Source: Sternotherus odoratus
Taxonomy: Eukaryota; Chordata; Testudines; Kinosternidae
Assembly: GCA_032164245.1 (NCBI GenBank)
Contig: JAVMKO010000002.1
Location: 55,709,840 to 55,773,839 of the forward strand
Direction of reading: 5' to 3'
Length of the DNA stretch: 64,000 nucleotides
Below the pieces are notes generated by a model, which worked only from the letters and a program-made list of their open reading frames with translations, searched no databases and had not been told where the DNA came from. The position numbers and the translations under genes are program-made. Below are positions 36,545 to 49,191 of the stretch, one piece after another. The number at the start of each line of letters is the position of its first letter. The first letter of the stretch is position 1.

Positions 36545-37850
36545 GAGGTGGGGAGGGGGCAGACAGTTGACACCCCCTGACCAACCCCAACACCCACCCT
36601 TCACCCACCCGGACACCTTCCCACCCCCCCGACCAACCCCAACACCCCCCGGCTCACTTACCCCCCGACCAAACCCGACAACCCCACCTGACCCCCCAAA
36701 ACAAACCCAACACCCCCACCTCACCCCCGACCAAACCCGACACCCCCACCTCACCCCCTGAGCAAACCCGACACCCCCACCTCACCCCCCGACCGAACAG
36801 TGTATTTAATAATCTGTGTGCTACACAGTGCACCGTGAGCCGGGGGGGTGGGGGGGGGGGGTGTCGGGTTTGGTCGGGGGGTCAGGTGGGGGTGTTGGGT
36901 TTGCTTGGGGGGGTCAGGAGGGGTTGTCGGGTTTGGTCGGGGGGTGAGCCGGGGGGTGTAGGGTTTGGTCTGGGGGGGTGGGAAGGTGTTGGGGTGGGTG
37001 AGGGGTGAGTGTTGCGGTTGGTCAGGGGGTGTTGCGGTTGGTGGGGGGTTGAGGTGGGGGTGTCAGGTTTGCTTGGGGGGATGAGGTAGGGGTGTCGGGT
37101 TCGGTCGGGGGTAAGTGAGCCGGGGGGGTGTCGGGTTTGGTCTGGGGGGGTGGGAAGGTGTCGTGGTGGGTGAGGGGTGAGGGGTGGGTGTTGGGGTTGG
37201 TCAGGGGGTGTTGCGGTTGGTGGGGGGGTGAGGTGGGGGTGTCGGGTTTGCTTGGGGGGGTGAGGTGGGAGTGTCGGGTTCGGTCGGGGGGTAAGTGAGC
37301 CAGGGGGTGTCAGGTTTGGTCTGGGGGTGTTGCGATTGGTGTGGGGGGGGTGAGGTGGGGGTGTCAGGTTCGGTCGGGGGGTAAGTGAGCCAGGGGGTGT
37401 CGGGTTTGGTCTGGGGGGGTGGGAAGGTGTTGGGGTGGGTGAGGGGTGAGGGGTGGGTGTTGGGGTTGGTCAGGGGGTGTTGCGGTTGGTGGGGGGGTGA
37501 GGTGGCGGTGTCGGGTTTGGTTGGGGGGTAAGTGAGCCGGGGGGGGGGGTGTCGGGTTTGGTCTGGGCATCCACCCCAACACCTTCCCCCCCCCAGACCA
37601 AACCCAACACCCACACCACACCCCTCACCCCCCTGACACCTTCCCACCCCCCCAGACCAACCCCGACACCCCCCCGGCTCACTTACCCCCCGACCAAACC
37701 CAACACCCCCACCTCACCCCCCCAAGCAAACCCAACACCCCCACCTCACCCCCCCACCAACCGCAACACCCCCTGACCAACCCCAACACCCCCACCTCAC
37801 CCCCCGACCGAACCCGACACCCCCACCTAACTTACTGTCCCACCAAACCC
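36545..37850. repeat. G/C-asymmetric tandem array with two strand switches
   Basis: A core of about 30 bp (gaccaaacccgacaccccca then cctcacccc) is repeated. The plus strand is C-rich from about 36560 to 36800, G-rich from about 36840 to 37560, and C-rich again from about 37570 to 37850. So blocks lie in opposite orientations. The phrase gtaagtgagcc recurs at 37111, 37291, 37381 and 37528, showing larger repeat blocks. Many runs of four or more G are present. Confidence 0.85.
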
Positions 37851-37944
37851 AACTCAGATCCGTCGCTGGGGGGGGGAGGGTGCCCAGAGCCGAGGGATTC
37901 CGGGGACCTTCGCAGGTGGGGGGGGGGGGCACAGAGCTGATGGA

Positions 37945-38250
37945 GTCCGGGGTTGAGGTGGGAGGGGCAGAGAACTGAGGGCTCTCCGGGGTTCCGTTGG
38001 GAGGGGGGAGGGGTAGAGAACTGAGGGATCTCCGGGGTTCCGTTGGGAGGGGGGAGGAGTAGAGAACGGAGGGATCTCCGGGGTTCCGTTGGGAGGGGGG
38101 AGGGGAAGAGAACTGAGGGATCTCCGGGGTTCCGTTGGGAGGGGGGAGGGGCAGAGAACTGAGGGATCTCCGGGGTTCCGTTGGGAGGGGGGAGGGGCAG
38201 AGAACTGAGGGATCTCCGGGGTTCCGTTGGAGGAGGGAGGGGTGAGCTGA
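37945..38250. repeat. 46-bp minisatellite, about six copies
   Basis: gttccgttgggaggggggag starts at 37991, 38037, 38083, 38129 and 38175, an exact 46-bp period, with a final variant at 38221 and a diverged unit near 37952. Copies differ by one or two bases. Confidence 0.9.
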
Positions 38251-38464
38251 GCGAGTGAGGTGTCTGTTGGAGGGGGGTATTATGACATCATCACCACCTA
38301 ACCGCCCAGCCAATGTGATTGGCCCTGAAAGACTTTCACCCCTGGGGGGCGTCAGAGGTGAGATCCGAAAATTTTTCGACCCTTACCAGCATCTAGACCC
38401 CAAGACCCCTCACTGTGCCAAATTTCAAGTCTCTGGCTCAAACAGTGCGGGAGGAGTTCGCAGT

Positions 38465-38507
38465 CATACGTACATACATACATACATACATACACACATA
38501 CATACAC
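38465..38507. repeat. CATA microsatellite
   Basis: A run of about ten catacata-type units with one cacaca interruption, near the right end of the unclassified element. Confidence 0.9.
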
Positions 38508-40330
38508 CACTTGACTTTTATATATATAGATTATAGTTACGTAGGTATTTTACCATAACTATAGTGGTGCTGTGGTATTATAGTTCTACTGTTTAGTGCA
38601 AAAACAGATCATCAACAAAAAGCAGATTAATAGAAACATACTTTTACAATTCAATACAAATATTTATTTTTGTTAACCAAAATTAACACATTTTAAATGA
38701 AAATCTCACTAAATTAATAATAATAAATGCATAATAAATAAATAATGCACTACAGCGGAAAAGTCATCCGCCTTAAAACTGGAGCCACTCTGTAGGGATC
38801 TGCTACAAGGAAACATGTCTTCCGTCCAGACCCTCAGGTTGACTGGAGAAGGACAGCAAAAACCAGCTGGGTTCAAGCACTCAGCAAGCCCACCCATGGT
38901 TGGCCAGAAGGATGCAGTTTGTGCGCTGTAAATGTAGCTACTGAACCTGTTCCAGCGTTCACAAATCGGTAGAATCAGTCAAAAAATGGCAACAATTTTC
39001 ACTCAAAATTTTCAAAAAAATATCTGTGAATAAAATCATCAATATTTCAAAAGCTTTGGACCAGCTTTACAAATAACTTCCTTCTTTACTTGCCTACAGA
39101 AATTAGAGCTCTGGGCTTTATATTTCTCTCGTTAGAGCTGACAGGTGCTGCTGAGGCTAAGCAGTGTACACACTGAAACTCCTCTCTCTGTATTAGGTCC
39201 TGCTGATGTCTTCAACTTGTGTAGGAGAAACAGAGCCCTACGTTAAACTATGATGACTAAATTAATCTTAAAATATATCTAGTTGTAACTGTCAAAGCAA
39301 CACACTTTCTTTTAATGACTTGGAACCACGGGACATTTAGTTCTTATTTAAGGAAAGATATTAGATTTCACCCCGAGTGTCCAGTGTAGGATCTGAACAG
39401 CCACTGTCATCTAGCTATATAACCCCTTTTTTTGAAAATACCAATAGCCTCTATACCACCTGTCATTGTGAAGTCTCAGGACATTCATTTCAAATAGAAA
39501 CATGGTGTTTTCCTCATTTGACATTCTCCACCCTCTTTTCACTCTCTGGTATGGTATGAAATCAGAATGCTGGTGTTTGTGAAGATAATGCAGCTATAAA
39601 GTCACAAAAAAAGGCATGCTCAGGCTAATTCTGAAGGATTTATGAATGACTGAAATAATTCCTTATTCTAACAATTCCAAAAGTACCTCACTAAATTTTC
39701 AAACATCACTGGGTGTACCCTGAGGGGTTGTAGCTATTAACAAGATAAGCTGATCTGGACACTTAATAGCAGTAGGATAGGATACTACCTGTGCTCACTG
39801 TCACTGGAAGAAAATGGAAGGAAAAGAAAGAAATATTAGTCTACTGTTTAACTGCAACTAGATAGCTTGAGGGCTCCAGCTACATTCAGTTAAATGTGAC
39901 AAACCCTCTATGCTAAGATAGATTTGAAAGTCTTCTACAACTGAAGAAAACTAGGATACCTTGCTATCCTTGGAGGGAGAGAAGTTATTTAACAAAGCAG
40001 ATAAGACGTAGGAGGCCACAGACTTTCAAATAACAGAAAATAAGGTACTATTTGCCAGTGGACATTATGCCAAAGAGGATCAGTCTACTGAATGTATACT
40101 CCAAATTTTTCCAGACAGGAAAGGTTAGTCACTGCTCTTCTAAATCCATAAAGCATTATAGTCTCAAATCAGCAAAACCAAAACACAAGCTTTGAATTAA
40201 GAAGGCACAGTGAATTTAAAGGGTGTGATATTTTTAAGATATTGAAGGTGGGGTTTATAATTTAAGGGGCTATTTTGCTTCATTCCAGTAATTTATCTTC
40301 CAGACTGTGGTTAGGCAATTTATTTCATAA

Positions 40331-40354
40331 ACACACACACACACACACACACAC
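40331..40354. repeat. AC microsatellite, 12 units
   Basis: A perfect dinucleotide run. Confidence 0.95.
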
Positions 40355-43300
40355 CCTATATTAAACTGATGACAAGATTCAGAAATTAAACACACAAAAG
40401 TCAGAAAATGCAAAAGTTTGGTTCCCCACAATGAATGCTAACTCAGCAACACAGTATGTTGCATTTTACCTGCCTGTGTTGTCAATTTATGCTTAATATA
40501 TATCTTTAGTGTAGCAGAGTTTACTGTTGTGGGAACCTGAATTTCATGACTTCTGAATGGCAAAAAAATAAAATAAAATAAAAATTTTAATCGCCCTTTG
40601 AATAAAGACTAGGAACTATACATTTTAGCTGAAAATAAGTGTTTGAGAAAATTAAGAGCAACTGAAATGAGGGGTTTACTACAATACTATAATTCCCCAT
40701 AGAAAGTGAAGTCTGATGACAATAGTATATTGGTGACTATTCTGAATGGATAAATAGAATGAAACTGCTACTCAGGGCATTAGCGTGGTAACAATCCCTT
40801 CTAAATTCTAACAACAATTTATTATCACTACTACTATTATATGCCTTACTTAGCTGTTCATGCTTATTGTAAAAACGTGTCCAGCCCCATCCCCGCACAT
40901 TAGGTATGGCCCTAGTAAGTAAAGTTTGAATCTGAAATTAAAATTACAGAAATTAAGGGGATTTATCTTTAATAAAGTTCCACTTTTTCTCTTCAATTTA
41001 AAAATAAATTATAGATATATAAATAAATAAATATATACACACATACTCACCCATGAGAAAGTGCCATAAACAGAACTAATTTGGTTTCCTTCATTCCTTT
41101 ACTAAAGAAATATACTTGACCTTAGTAAATAACTCAGATTTTAAAAGATCAAGTATTCTTACTGAAATCTGCAGCTATGCCTAAACTTAGTTTATAGGGG
41201 TTGTTTGTTTTAAACTTCCTATAGAAAGACTTTCCAATGGAAAGACTTCATGCCAGACTGTAGGCTCAGGGCTGTTATTGTTTATAAGGTCCCCACCCAC
41301 ATTTTCAGTACTCTCTCTCTTTTGGTCTCCCCAAATAATGTGTTTTACTTATAAAGAATTTGGCTCTGCATTTGTATCCATTACAGATTAACCAATCAAT
41401 GTATGTAGGAAGTATACATTTTGTAGTCAGAGTGTCACTGTAGGATCAACATGCACTGCTGTGCTGTGTCTCAAAACGGTACTTGTAATGATCATACAAT
41501 TATTTACAAAAGTACACTGGGCAAAATATTGTACAAGTCCTTACTCAAGTGAAATGCACAGTGGACCTATTATAAGGTTACATTTTAACAAAGAAGTGCA
41601 GAATATGTTTCGTTTAATACACTTCTACGGAAAATCTAACTGCTACTGGCATGAATCTAGTCTTTCAGTGACAATCATTTTTTACATATCCAACTTCATA
41701 TATTTATGAACTGTATCTATTTCTGTGGGTGTATATGTACATTTTAGAAAGGTAGGTGATTGTTTACTCACAGAGAACTTCTTAGATTATGGAAAATGAA
41801 GAAAACAAAGTGCGGAAGAGAACAGAGTTGCTTTGCTTGCTGTACTATGCTATATGTTACCAACAATTGGTTTTTACTTTTTGCTTTTTTAAATTCCACT
41901 GAATTTACATATTGCTACGGGAGGAGCCTGACATCTGGCTGACTTTGTTTGTATTAGCTTCTGTGATATCTCTTTCAAACAATAAAACCAATGGGCCAGC
42001 AGGAACTCAGCGTTGCGTGATGAAGGAAAGGAGTCTGAATTATTACTGGCAAAACTAATTTCACAGATTATCTAGTCAGACGATTACATCACACAGGACA
42101 CTGCAATACATTATCATTTATCTCTGTCTTATTTAACTTCTACTTGGCCATTACCACCTTGATAATCTGTTGCAATGCCTAATAGCTCTCTGCTTATATT
42201 GCATGGAAAACAATCATATTTAACATATAACCATTTATGTAGTAAGGAGGAGATCTAGAAGCCATTCACAAACTACATAGGAAAACACACTAAACATTTT
42301 ATTTACCAAGGAACAAGAAATATTAGACAGAATATATCCAAGTATAACGTAGAGTAAAAGTTTTTTTATCCTTGCCCCTGGGCACATAACAGAGAACGTT
42401 ATTAGTAAAATACTGAGTGTTTGAATATATACTATCATTTTCTTACTTTGATAAACATAATAGAATTTAAAAGATCTTCTCTGGGGATAGCAGTGTTTGC
42501 TATAGTGAATATAGTCCTCCATCTCAAACATAACATTGCAATACTGATGCTACAATTACAAGTTCAAATGACACTCAAAATGCTTATTTCTCCATTTACT
42601 GTGACAAACGTATTACTTTTTTGACTGGAGTTTCTTACATTTGATCTCAAGCTATAAGCAGTGAAGAATTTATGGGAGCTACAGAAAGTTGCAACTGCGA
42701 GGACAGAGATCGGAAGTTGGAAAGAGAAGGCCAAGGGTACTACTAGGGTCTGAAAAAGCAGGATCTCCTCCAGGTTGAGAAACAGAGTAGCACAACTACT
42801 TTCCAATGTAAAGGTCTGCAGTTCATTTACTTGCTGCAGCAGATGCTTTACACACACACAAAATCCTTCAGTTTGATTCATGTTCATTTGGGGCCAGATT
42901 CTGATACCTTCATTCACACTGAATAACAGTATTTCAGACGGATTGCTCATGCAGTATGGTGCTAGTCTACATGAGTATGAGTACCAAAATCTGGCACTTG
43001 GTTGGCTGCCTGTATTCTACACTGTCTACATTAGATTACATAGTTTGTGTGTGTTCTTGCCAGACTGCATTTATGAATTGGCAGTTTTTATTTATTTTAA
43101 CTTTACATTTTACACTAATAAGCTGTCATTGTGTAAGTATGGTAAAAATGTCAAATGCTAAAGAGGACAGAGCCATCTGCTACATTAAATAATAAAGATA
43201 TTCATATCTCAGAGCAAAGTGGCCAGGATTGTGCGCAAGTCAAGAACCTTTACTTCGATGCCCAGGGCATGGAATTACAAAGAGCAAATAAAAAGTAAGA

Positions 43301-46300
43301 TTATGTACTGGAAAATAGGTTTTTTAAAATGTAAATGATCATGAGAGACTGAATACCAAGGAGTTTATACATCACATTTAAGTATCCCCTCAGTAAAAGT
43401 TGTAACAAAAATCTAGTAATGTACCAATATTGTCTATAGAGATGGACATAATTATTCAGAGAAATTTATTTGGCAAAAAAAATGCATTTCAGGTCAACCA
43501 AAATTATTCATAAATTCATGTCAAGTTCAACTAATAGCTTTGACTGAACCAAGAACGTCAAACATTCATGAATGACTAAACTTTTGAATGACTATGAATT
43601 CATGGTTTTTTTCATTTTCCATTCACATAAAATTTTTGAAAAATGTTTTTGGCTTGATTCAAAGTTAATTTTTGTTTGTTTTGTTTTGTTTTTGGAATTG
43701 TCAGTAAATTAAAAAAATTCCATTGTTTTTCCAGCACTATTGAAAGTGTCCTGTGGCATGTCGCATCTTTCTTTCCTCATTCAGTAAGGCGGTGATGAGG
43801 CCAGGGGTAGAGAAAGAAGGCTACCAGCAACACAGAGGAGACGCTTCATGTTGATCAGCCATCTATTAGGCATAGGTGAACATGAAGAAATTTACTCCTG
43901 AACAGGGTTATTGAATGAGCCTTTGGTGAGAATTTCAGTTCCTGCAACTCTTAGCTTCTGAGAAAGGGTAAGTGCTCAAATTCCTCCCAGGTCTTGGTCC
44001 CTAGACTTTACTGGAGGGCCCGCCATCTCTATACCATAGGTGTTGTTCTCTAGTCAGCAGGTAACTGGTAATTTCCAACTCCAACCCCAATACACTGATT
44101 AGATGTAAAATACAAATCAATTCATACCTGAAAGATCTGGCTTTATCAGAGCTATTCAATAATAATTCACTTATTCTATACTCTATTACTCTAAGAGGAA
44201 GAGAACCAACCCCATAAGGAGAACGTTTATCTATATATGCTAAAATAAACCCTGGTTTAAAAATTGGCTAGTTGAAGCACCTTAGTTCAGAGAATTCACA
44301 AATGCCTATAAGAAACCAAGAGTAGTTATTTTCCTTGGGTTTCAAATCTCAGTTTGGTTACAACATTAGCTGAACTACCACCAAAAATTCCAGTTTAATA
44401 CTTGTGTAGTTCAGTAGCCAATAGCAACAAAATCTGAGTAACTGATTGTATTTCTCAAAGAAACTGGAAGCTGGCAAACATGTGAGGGGCAAGCAGCCAA
44501 ACCAATCATTAATGTTGAGAACAGTATAAATCATCAAATGGAATGTGAATATTTCACACTTCACTTTGGAGGACATAAGCCACTTACAGCTTCTATTATA
44601 AACATTTAATATTAGTGATTTGTCAAGTTATAAAAGACATGATGACGCCAATGGCCACAGAATCCTTCTCTCTGACCTTGGGTTTACACCTTGGGTTTTT
44701 GTTTTCAAAAGTATCAGATCAGTACTGAAATTAAGGAGTTCCTGTATTAATGTACACATTAATTCACAGCTCTTAAATTTATACTTTTAAAAGGAAGTTT
44801 AATAATGTAAAAATTAAAATACCACCTGTGATTTTTCTCCATTTATATTGTTCATCACTATTTACAGCTCAGAACAGTAGTAATTAGCTGACATTGCTTT
44901 TCTATGACATGGCATGTGTCTGGTTTTCATTTGATAAATCTTATCCACATTTAACAGCACTGCAGTCCAAAGGAACAATCATACAAATTTAATGAAAAGC
45001 TTGTAAAAAATAGCAAAGAGATTCATGCCATGGACAGATTTAATTACTAATATTAGGCATATTATATAAACTGTATTAAAAAGCCTTTTACACATCTGTG
45101 TCACAGCAGCAGGGAAGCAGAAAAGGTGGCAAGACAGAGCCTGGTGTTGGAACACTGCAGATTGTTGACAAGTGGAAGGCCACTGGCATTTGACATTCAC
45201 AGTTGATTGCTCCATCAAGCATGCACTCCTCTACACTGAATCTTTAGAATCAATAGGTTAACTTTGCATTTGTAATTGAGAGGCAATTATCTAGCCAACA
45301 CAGGTTTTACAAATGGAATGGACCACCACAGTTTTAAGGAACGGTTTCAAATGCCACTTTAAATTCAGGATTCCACAGTTAAGTCTGTTTTGTCAACCTG
45401 TTTAGTCTATAAAATATATTTTCATAAAGAAAGATGCATTGTTTTTGGAAATAGCTACATCATAAGTGAAGATGCTCTGTATCACAACTTTTGTGCTCTA
45501 CCCAAATTAAGAGCAAACATTTGGGGTTCTCTGTGATTTTTAGTTCAGACTGCTGATGAAACATATATATTAAATATTTTGTATAATCAATATGAAATAT
45601 AGCAACTTCCCAGATACCAGCAGAGACTTACCATCTTTCAAGGAAGGTAACATTTGGTATGTCATACTTTTCTGCTTCTGTATAAACTTAAAAAGTTGGC
45701 ATGGCCACCCCACAGGTATGTAGTAATTAAATATCTGTACCTATGAATCACCTAAAAACTAACTCTTAAGATTCAGGTTTAAAAGCTCTTTAATGCACAA
45801 AATGCTTAATTATAAACAATATTCTAAGAAAGTGTCTCTGCACATGCATATATAAGGAACATACAAGTAAGTGTATTTAAATGTCAAGAAATACATGTGA
45901 AGGAGAGTCATAAAAGCAGCAGCAGGTGAAGAAATTTCTGCTTTCATCTGTTCTGCAAAGTTATCTTTTACATATATCAATCTGTTCAAATAGTAAATTT
46001 TGAATTATATGGGTGTGTAGAGATACAAATGAGATAAATTTCTCTGTCATATCTCTCATACAACCTTACTGAAGTCATCATGGCTGCATGGGATGTAACT
46101 AAATGCAATATAGACCTGTCCGATTCTGGGTGGCTAACTAGACCACATTTAAAGAAAAAAGTAGCATCGCTTGTTTGTTACTCTACGTTAACAGAAAAAG
46201 GCAATAAGTCTAGAAAGGAATTACCCACACAGATACAAATATATATATTTGTGAGGTAAGAATGCAATGCAATAGGAAAGAGAAATTTCAATCTTAGATA

Positions 46301-46576
46301 TTTTAAGTACCTGAAAGTAAAAATGTATACAAAAGTACATTAAGAAAGCTCCAGAGTTCCCCGTGGATTTAAATCGGTCTATAGTTGAAAGTGTGGGGAA
46401 ACTATTTCAAACTGTCACCGCATGACAGATTATTGCAATATTATTATTTATTCAAGCATCTCTGCATTTTTAGCTGTATAACTTCTGGGCAAGAGAAAAA
46501 GTTTGTTCATTTTATATATGAATGCAGATTATTTGAAGATTACTTTTTAATTTAGGACACTAATGATTTTAAAAGA

Positions 46577-46593
46577 GTGTGTGTGTGTGTGTG
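46577..46593. repeat. GT microsatellite
   Basis: A perfect dinucleotide run of about eight units. Confidence 0.9.
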
Positions 46594-47179
46594 CACACAT
46601 GCTCATATTTGTTTGGCCTAAGCTTTCTTTGCACTGACAGTACTTTAGCACTTACACTGCATAGTGATTTCCTCATGATGTTATAAATTCAGTCTTATGT
46701 GGGTGTCAGCTGGTCTACTTAGAAATTTTGCTTCATATGTACAAAATTTATGCTAGCAAAAAAGTTCCATTTACAATAGTCATATGGACTATTGCATTCT
46801 GTTTAGGGATTTTGTACATCTATATTGTACATCTTATTTATGAAAGTATTTGACCAGCAATCCCATACGTTAAAAAAAAAATCTGAAAGTGACAAATCTG
46901 ATGATTCACATCTTTTAGAACGTGACCTGAAACCAACATTTTACAAGTCAGATTTATATCATAGGCAACTTCTATCACAGCAGATGGGAAGGCTCCCCCA
47001 CCCAGCACCCACACACCAGTGGAAGATCCATATGAAAGTAAATTGAGGGTGTTACCATGCATAACTGGGCAAGTAAAATTAGAAAAGCCAGAAGTCAAGA
47101 AAAAAAAAAGAAAAAACAGGAAGCCTGAAAATTCCAGTGTAAACTTCCACTTTAAAACCCTCAGTTAACTATAGAAATA

Positions 47180-47470
47180 TAGATTAATTCATAGATTTTA
47201 AGACCAGAAAAAGGGGCAATTTGGATCATCTAGCCTGACCTCCTGCCTAACACAGACCACAGGACTTCCTTTAGTTAATTCCTGCTTCAAGTCCAATAGC
47301 TGTTGAACTGGAGTACTTTTAGAAAAACATCAAATCTTGGTTCACAAATTTTCAGTGGTTCAGAATCCAACACAGTCCATGGTAAATTGTTCCAGTAGTT
47401 AACCATCCTCACTGCTAAAAATTTGCACCTTATTTCTAACATACAACCTTAAAGGGACACTATCAATTTA
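47180..47470 (-). mobile_element. CR1 LINE 3' tail
   Basis: catagattttaagaccagaa, then ggatcatctagcctgacctc and tccagtagttaaccatcctc match the order of CR1 3' sequence seen at 34528 and 53085. It is 5'-truncated. Confidence 0.75.
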
Positions 47471-48616
47471 ATAATGACCACAGATTTGAAATTTTTTATC
47501 TATTGTTCTTACAGTAACACAGTTTACCATAATTGAAAAATCCAAGAAAAATATTTCTCTGTTCTTTCAGTTTACTTTGTGTGTTTGACAGCACTTTGTT
47601 TATAGTCAGTACAAATACTGCCAGAGGGACTTAGAGCAGATGTAGCAAACTACTTCTAACTCTTTCTGAAAGAGATATCAGTATTTGGTGCTCCTTTGAT
47701 TTTGCCCTCTGATCCCTCCAACCTTCCACCCCCAAATCAGAAGACAACTGTATACTATAAAAATTCAACATAAAACCTCTGGTTTTGTAATTCCTAAATG
47801 CCAAATGTCACTGGTGCCATGAGGAAAATGGCTTTGTGCATTTGGGAGCCAGGGCTGAGAGATCAATGGAAAAATTATTTGTTTACAGTAATGCCTTCTA
47901 TGCTGGAAACTTTCCAGACAGTCAAGAAGTCAAAAAAATACAGTCCTAAAGATCTGTTTATCTGTCTTCTAGAAAATGGGAAACAACAAATATATGAAGG
48001 TCATATCAAGTATAAGAGGCCAGCTGGAAGAAGGCATGGAGAGGCTTATGAAAGAGGCTGACAAATAGTCAAAGGTGAAATGAGGCAAGGCAGAGGGGAC
48101 AAGAGGTGATGCAAACTTTGGATAGGAGATTTTGCAGTAGAAATTAAAATTGTAGTGAATCAAAGTTTAGTTTATAAATTGACATTCTTGACTCCTTTTT
48201 ATTTTGCTCCTTATAAACAGTGATCAGAGGAAATGTTGACTGCTGTGAATGTTTGTGGAAAACAAATTACAGGTCTGTAGCCAAGATTTGTTTAGCAACA
48301 AAATGAAATTTGTTTTGGGTGGATGTAGGCTCCCTACATTTTCCAGTCAATGTGTCCAGAGAAACAAAACATTATTTTAATTCTTACCCCACCACAGTAT
48401 TATAATAGCTAACTTTTCTAGCAGAGATCTACCTCCAAGGCCTGATTTGCATTCCCTGGAAAGGAAAATAACTTAATCATGCTAGCCCAGTTCTTTCTAA
48501 CTTCATCAACTGCTCCTGTCACTCTATCTGAGAGAATCACATATCAAGCTCACTCTCTCTCTCTCTCTCTCTATTAGAATTACATTCAGGTGGCCAGGAA
48601 ACAGATTAATACATCT
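47471..48616. other. AT-rich DNA, nothing recognised; CT run at 48553-48572
   Basis: No supported gene. A perfect CT run of about ten units lies at the right. Confidence 0.5.
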
Positions 48617-48624
48617 GACTATGG

Positions 48625-49174
48625 CAGTGCTTCTCAATTATTTTCTGCCACGCCCCCCCTAGGAAGAAGAAAACATTTCGCGCCCCCCCCCCCCCCCCCC
48701 CCGCACAGACACCCCAGGCTCAGATCGCTGCCCTGCGACCCCTGCCCCTCCTGTCAGGGCGCAGCGGGCGGCAGCGACGGGCCGGCTCCCGCTCCCACCG
48801 GCCGCGCCAAGGCCAGCTCTGGCCCGCGGCTCCGCTCCCCTGCCCGGCCCGCCTACCGTCCCTCGCTCCCCTGCCCGGCCCGCCTACCTGGGCCGCCGTC
48901 CCTGCCTCGTCCGCCCACTGAGCCGCCGTCCCTGCCTCGTCCGCCCACTGAATCGCCGTCCCTCGCGCTCCCCGCCCCGCCCGGACACGCCCAGCGCCCC
49001 GCGGCACGCCGGGAAACAGAGTCCTGCCACCCGCAATGAACGGGCCCGGCGGGGAGCGCAGGGACTACCATTCCCGGCGTGCCACGCGCCGCGGCCGCCC
49101 ACCGACTACGAGCCCCCCTTTACGAAACCTCGCGCCCCCCCTGGGGGGCGCGCCCCACTATTTGAGAACCACTG
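48625..49174. mobile_element. Non-autonomous hAT element (550 bp), GC-rich
   Basis: Ends CAGTGCTTCTCAATTATTTT and, reverse strand, CAGTGGTTCTCAAATAGTGG, the Charlie-type hAT terminus. The exact 8-bp duplication gactatgg lies at 48617-48624 and 49175-49182. The interior is very CpG-rich, with a long C run (48684-48702) and a roughly 35-bp tandem duplication (gccgccgtccctgcctcgtc). No transposase remains. Confidence 0.92.
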
Positions 49175-49191
49175 GACTATGGTAACTGCTC

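Larger units (their letters stand above)
36515..38535. mobile_element. Unclassified repeat element with GC-rich satellite core
   Basis: The left border actagcataagtgcccggcg and the right part, with tttcaagtctctggctcaaa, a catacata tract and ttatatatatagat, are typical of a repeat widespread in reptiles whose class I cannot fix. Between them are a strand-switching G/C array and a 46-bp minisatellite. No coding blocks are seen; open frames of up to 199 codons cross simple repeats. Confidence 0.4.
38540..47175. other. Long AT-rich stretch with no recognisable gene
   Basis: I see no supported coding exon, RNA gene or well-defined transposon in 8.6 kb. Open frames (up to 128 codons, 42950-42564 minus) lack motifs. 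Near 42890, ggggccagattctgata resembles one end of a common amniote foldback MITE. Around 43440-43740 an ATTTT-rich stretch with tttgttttgttttg may be a decayed MITE. Confidence 0.45.

Noticed and set aside
37201..38313. Pro-rich frames of 148 and 199 codons
   Set aside because: They are translations of the G/C array and the 46-bp minisatellite, whose unit is not a multiple of three.
42564..42950. 128-codon minus-strand frame
   Set aside because: No recognisable motif, low-complexity Ser/Leu/Phe content, and its start is in a MITE-like fragment.
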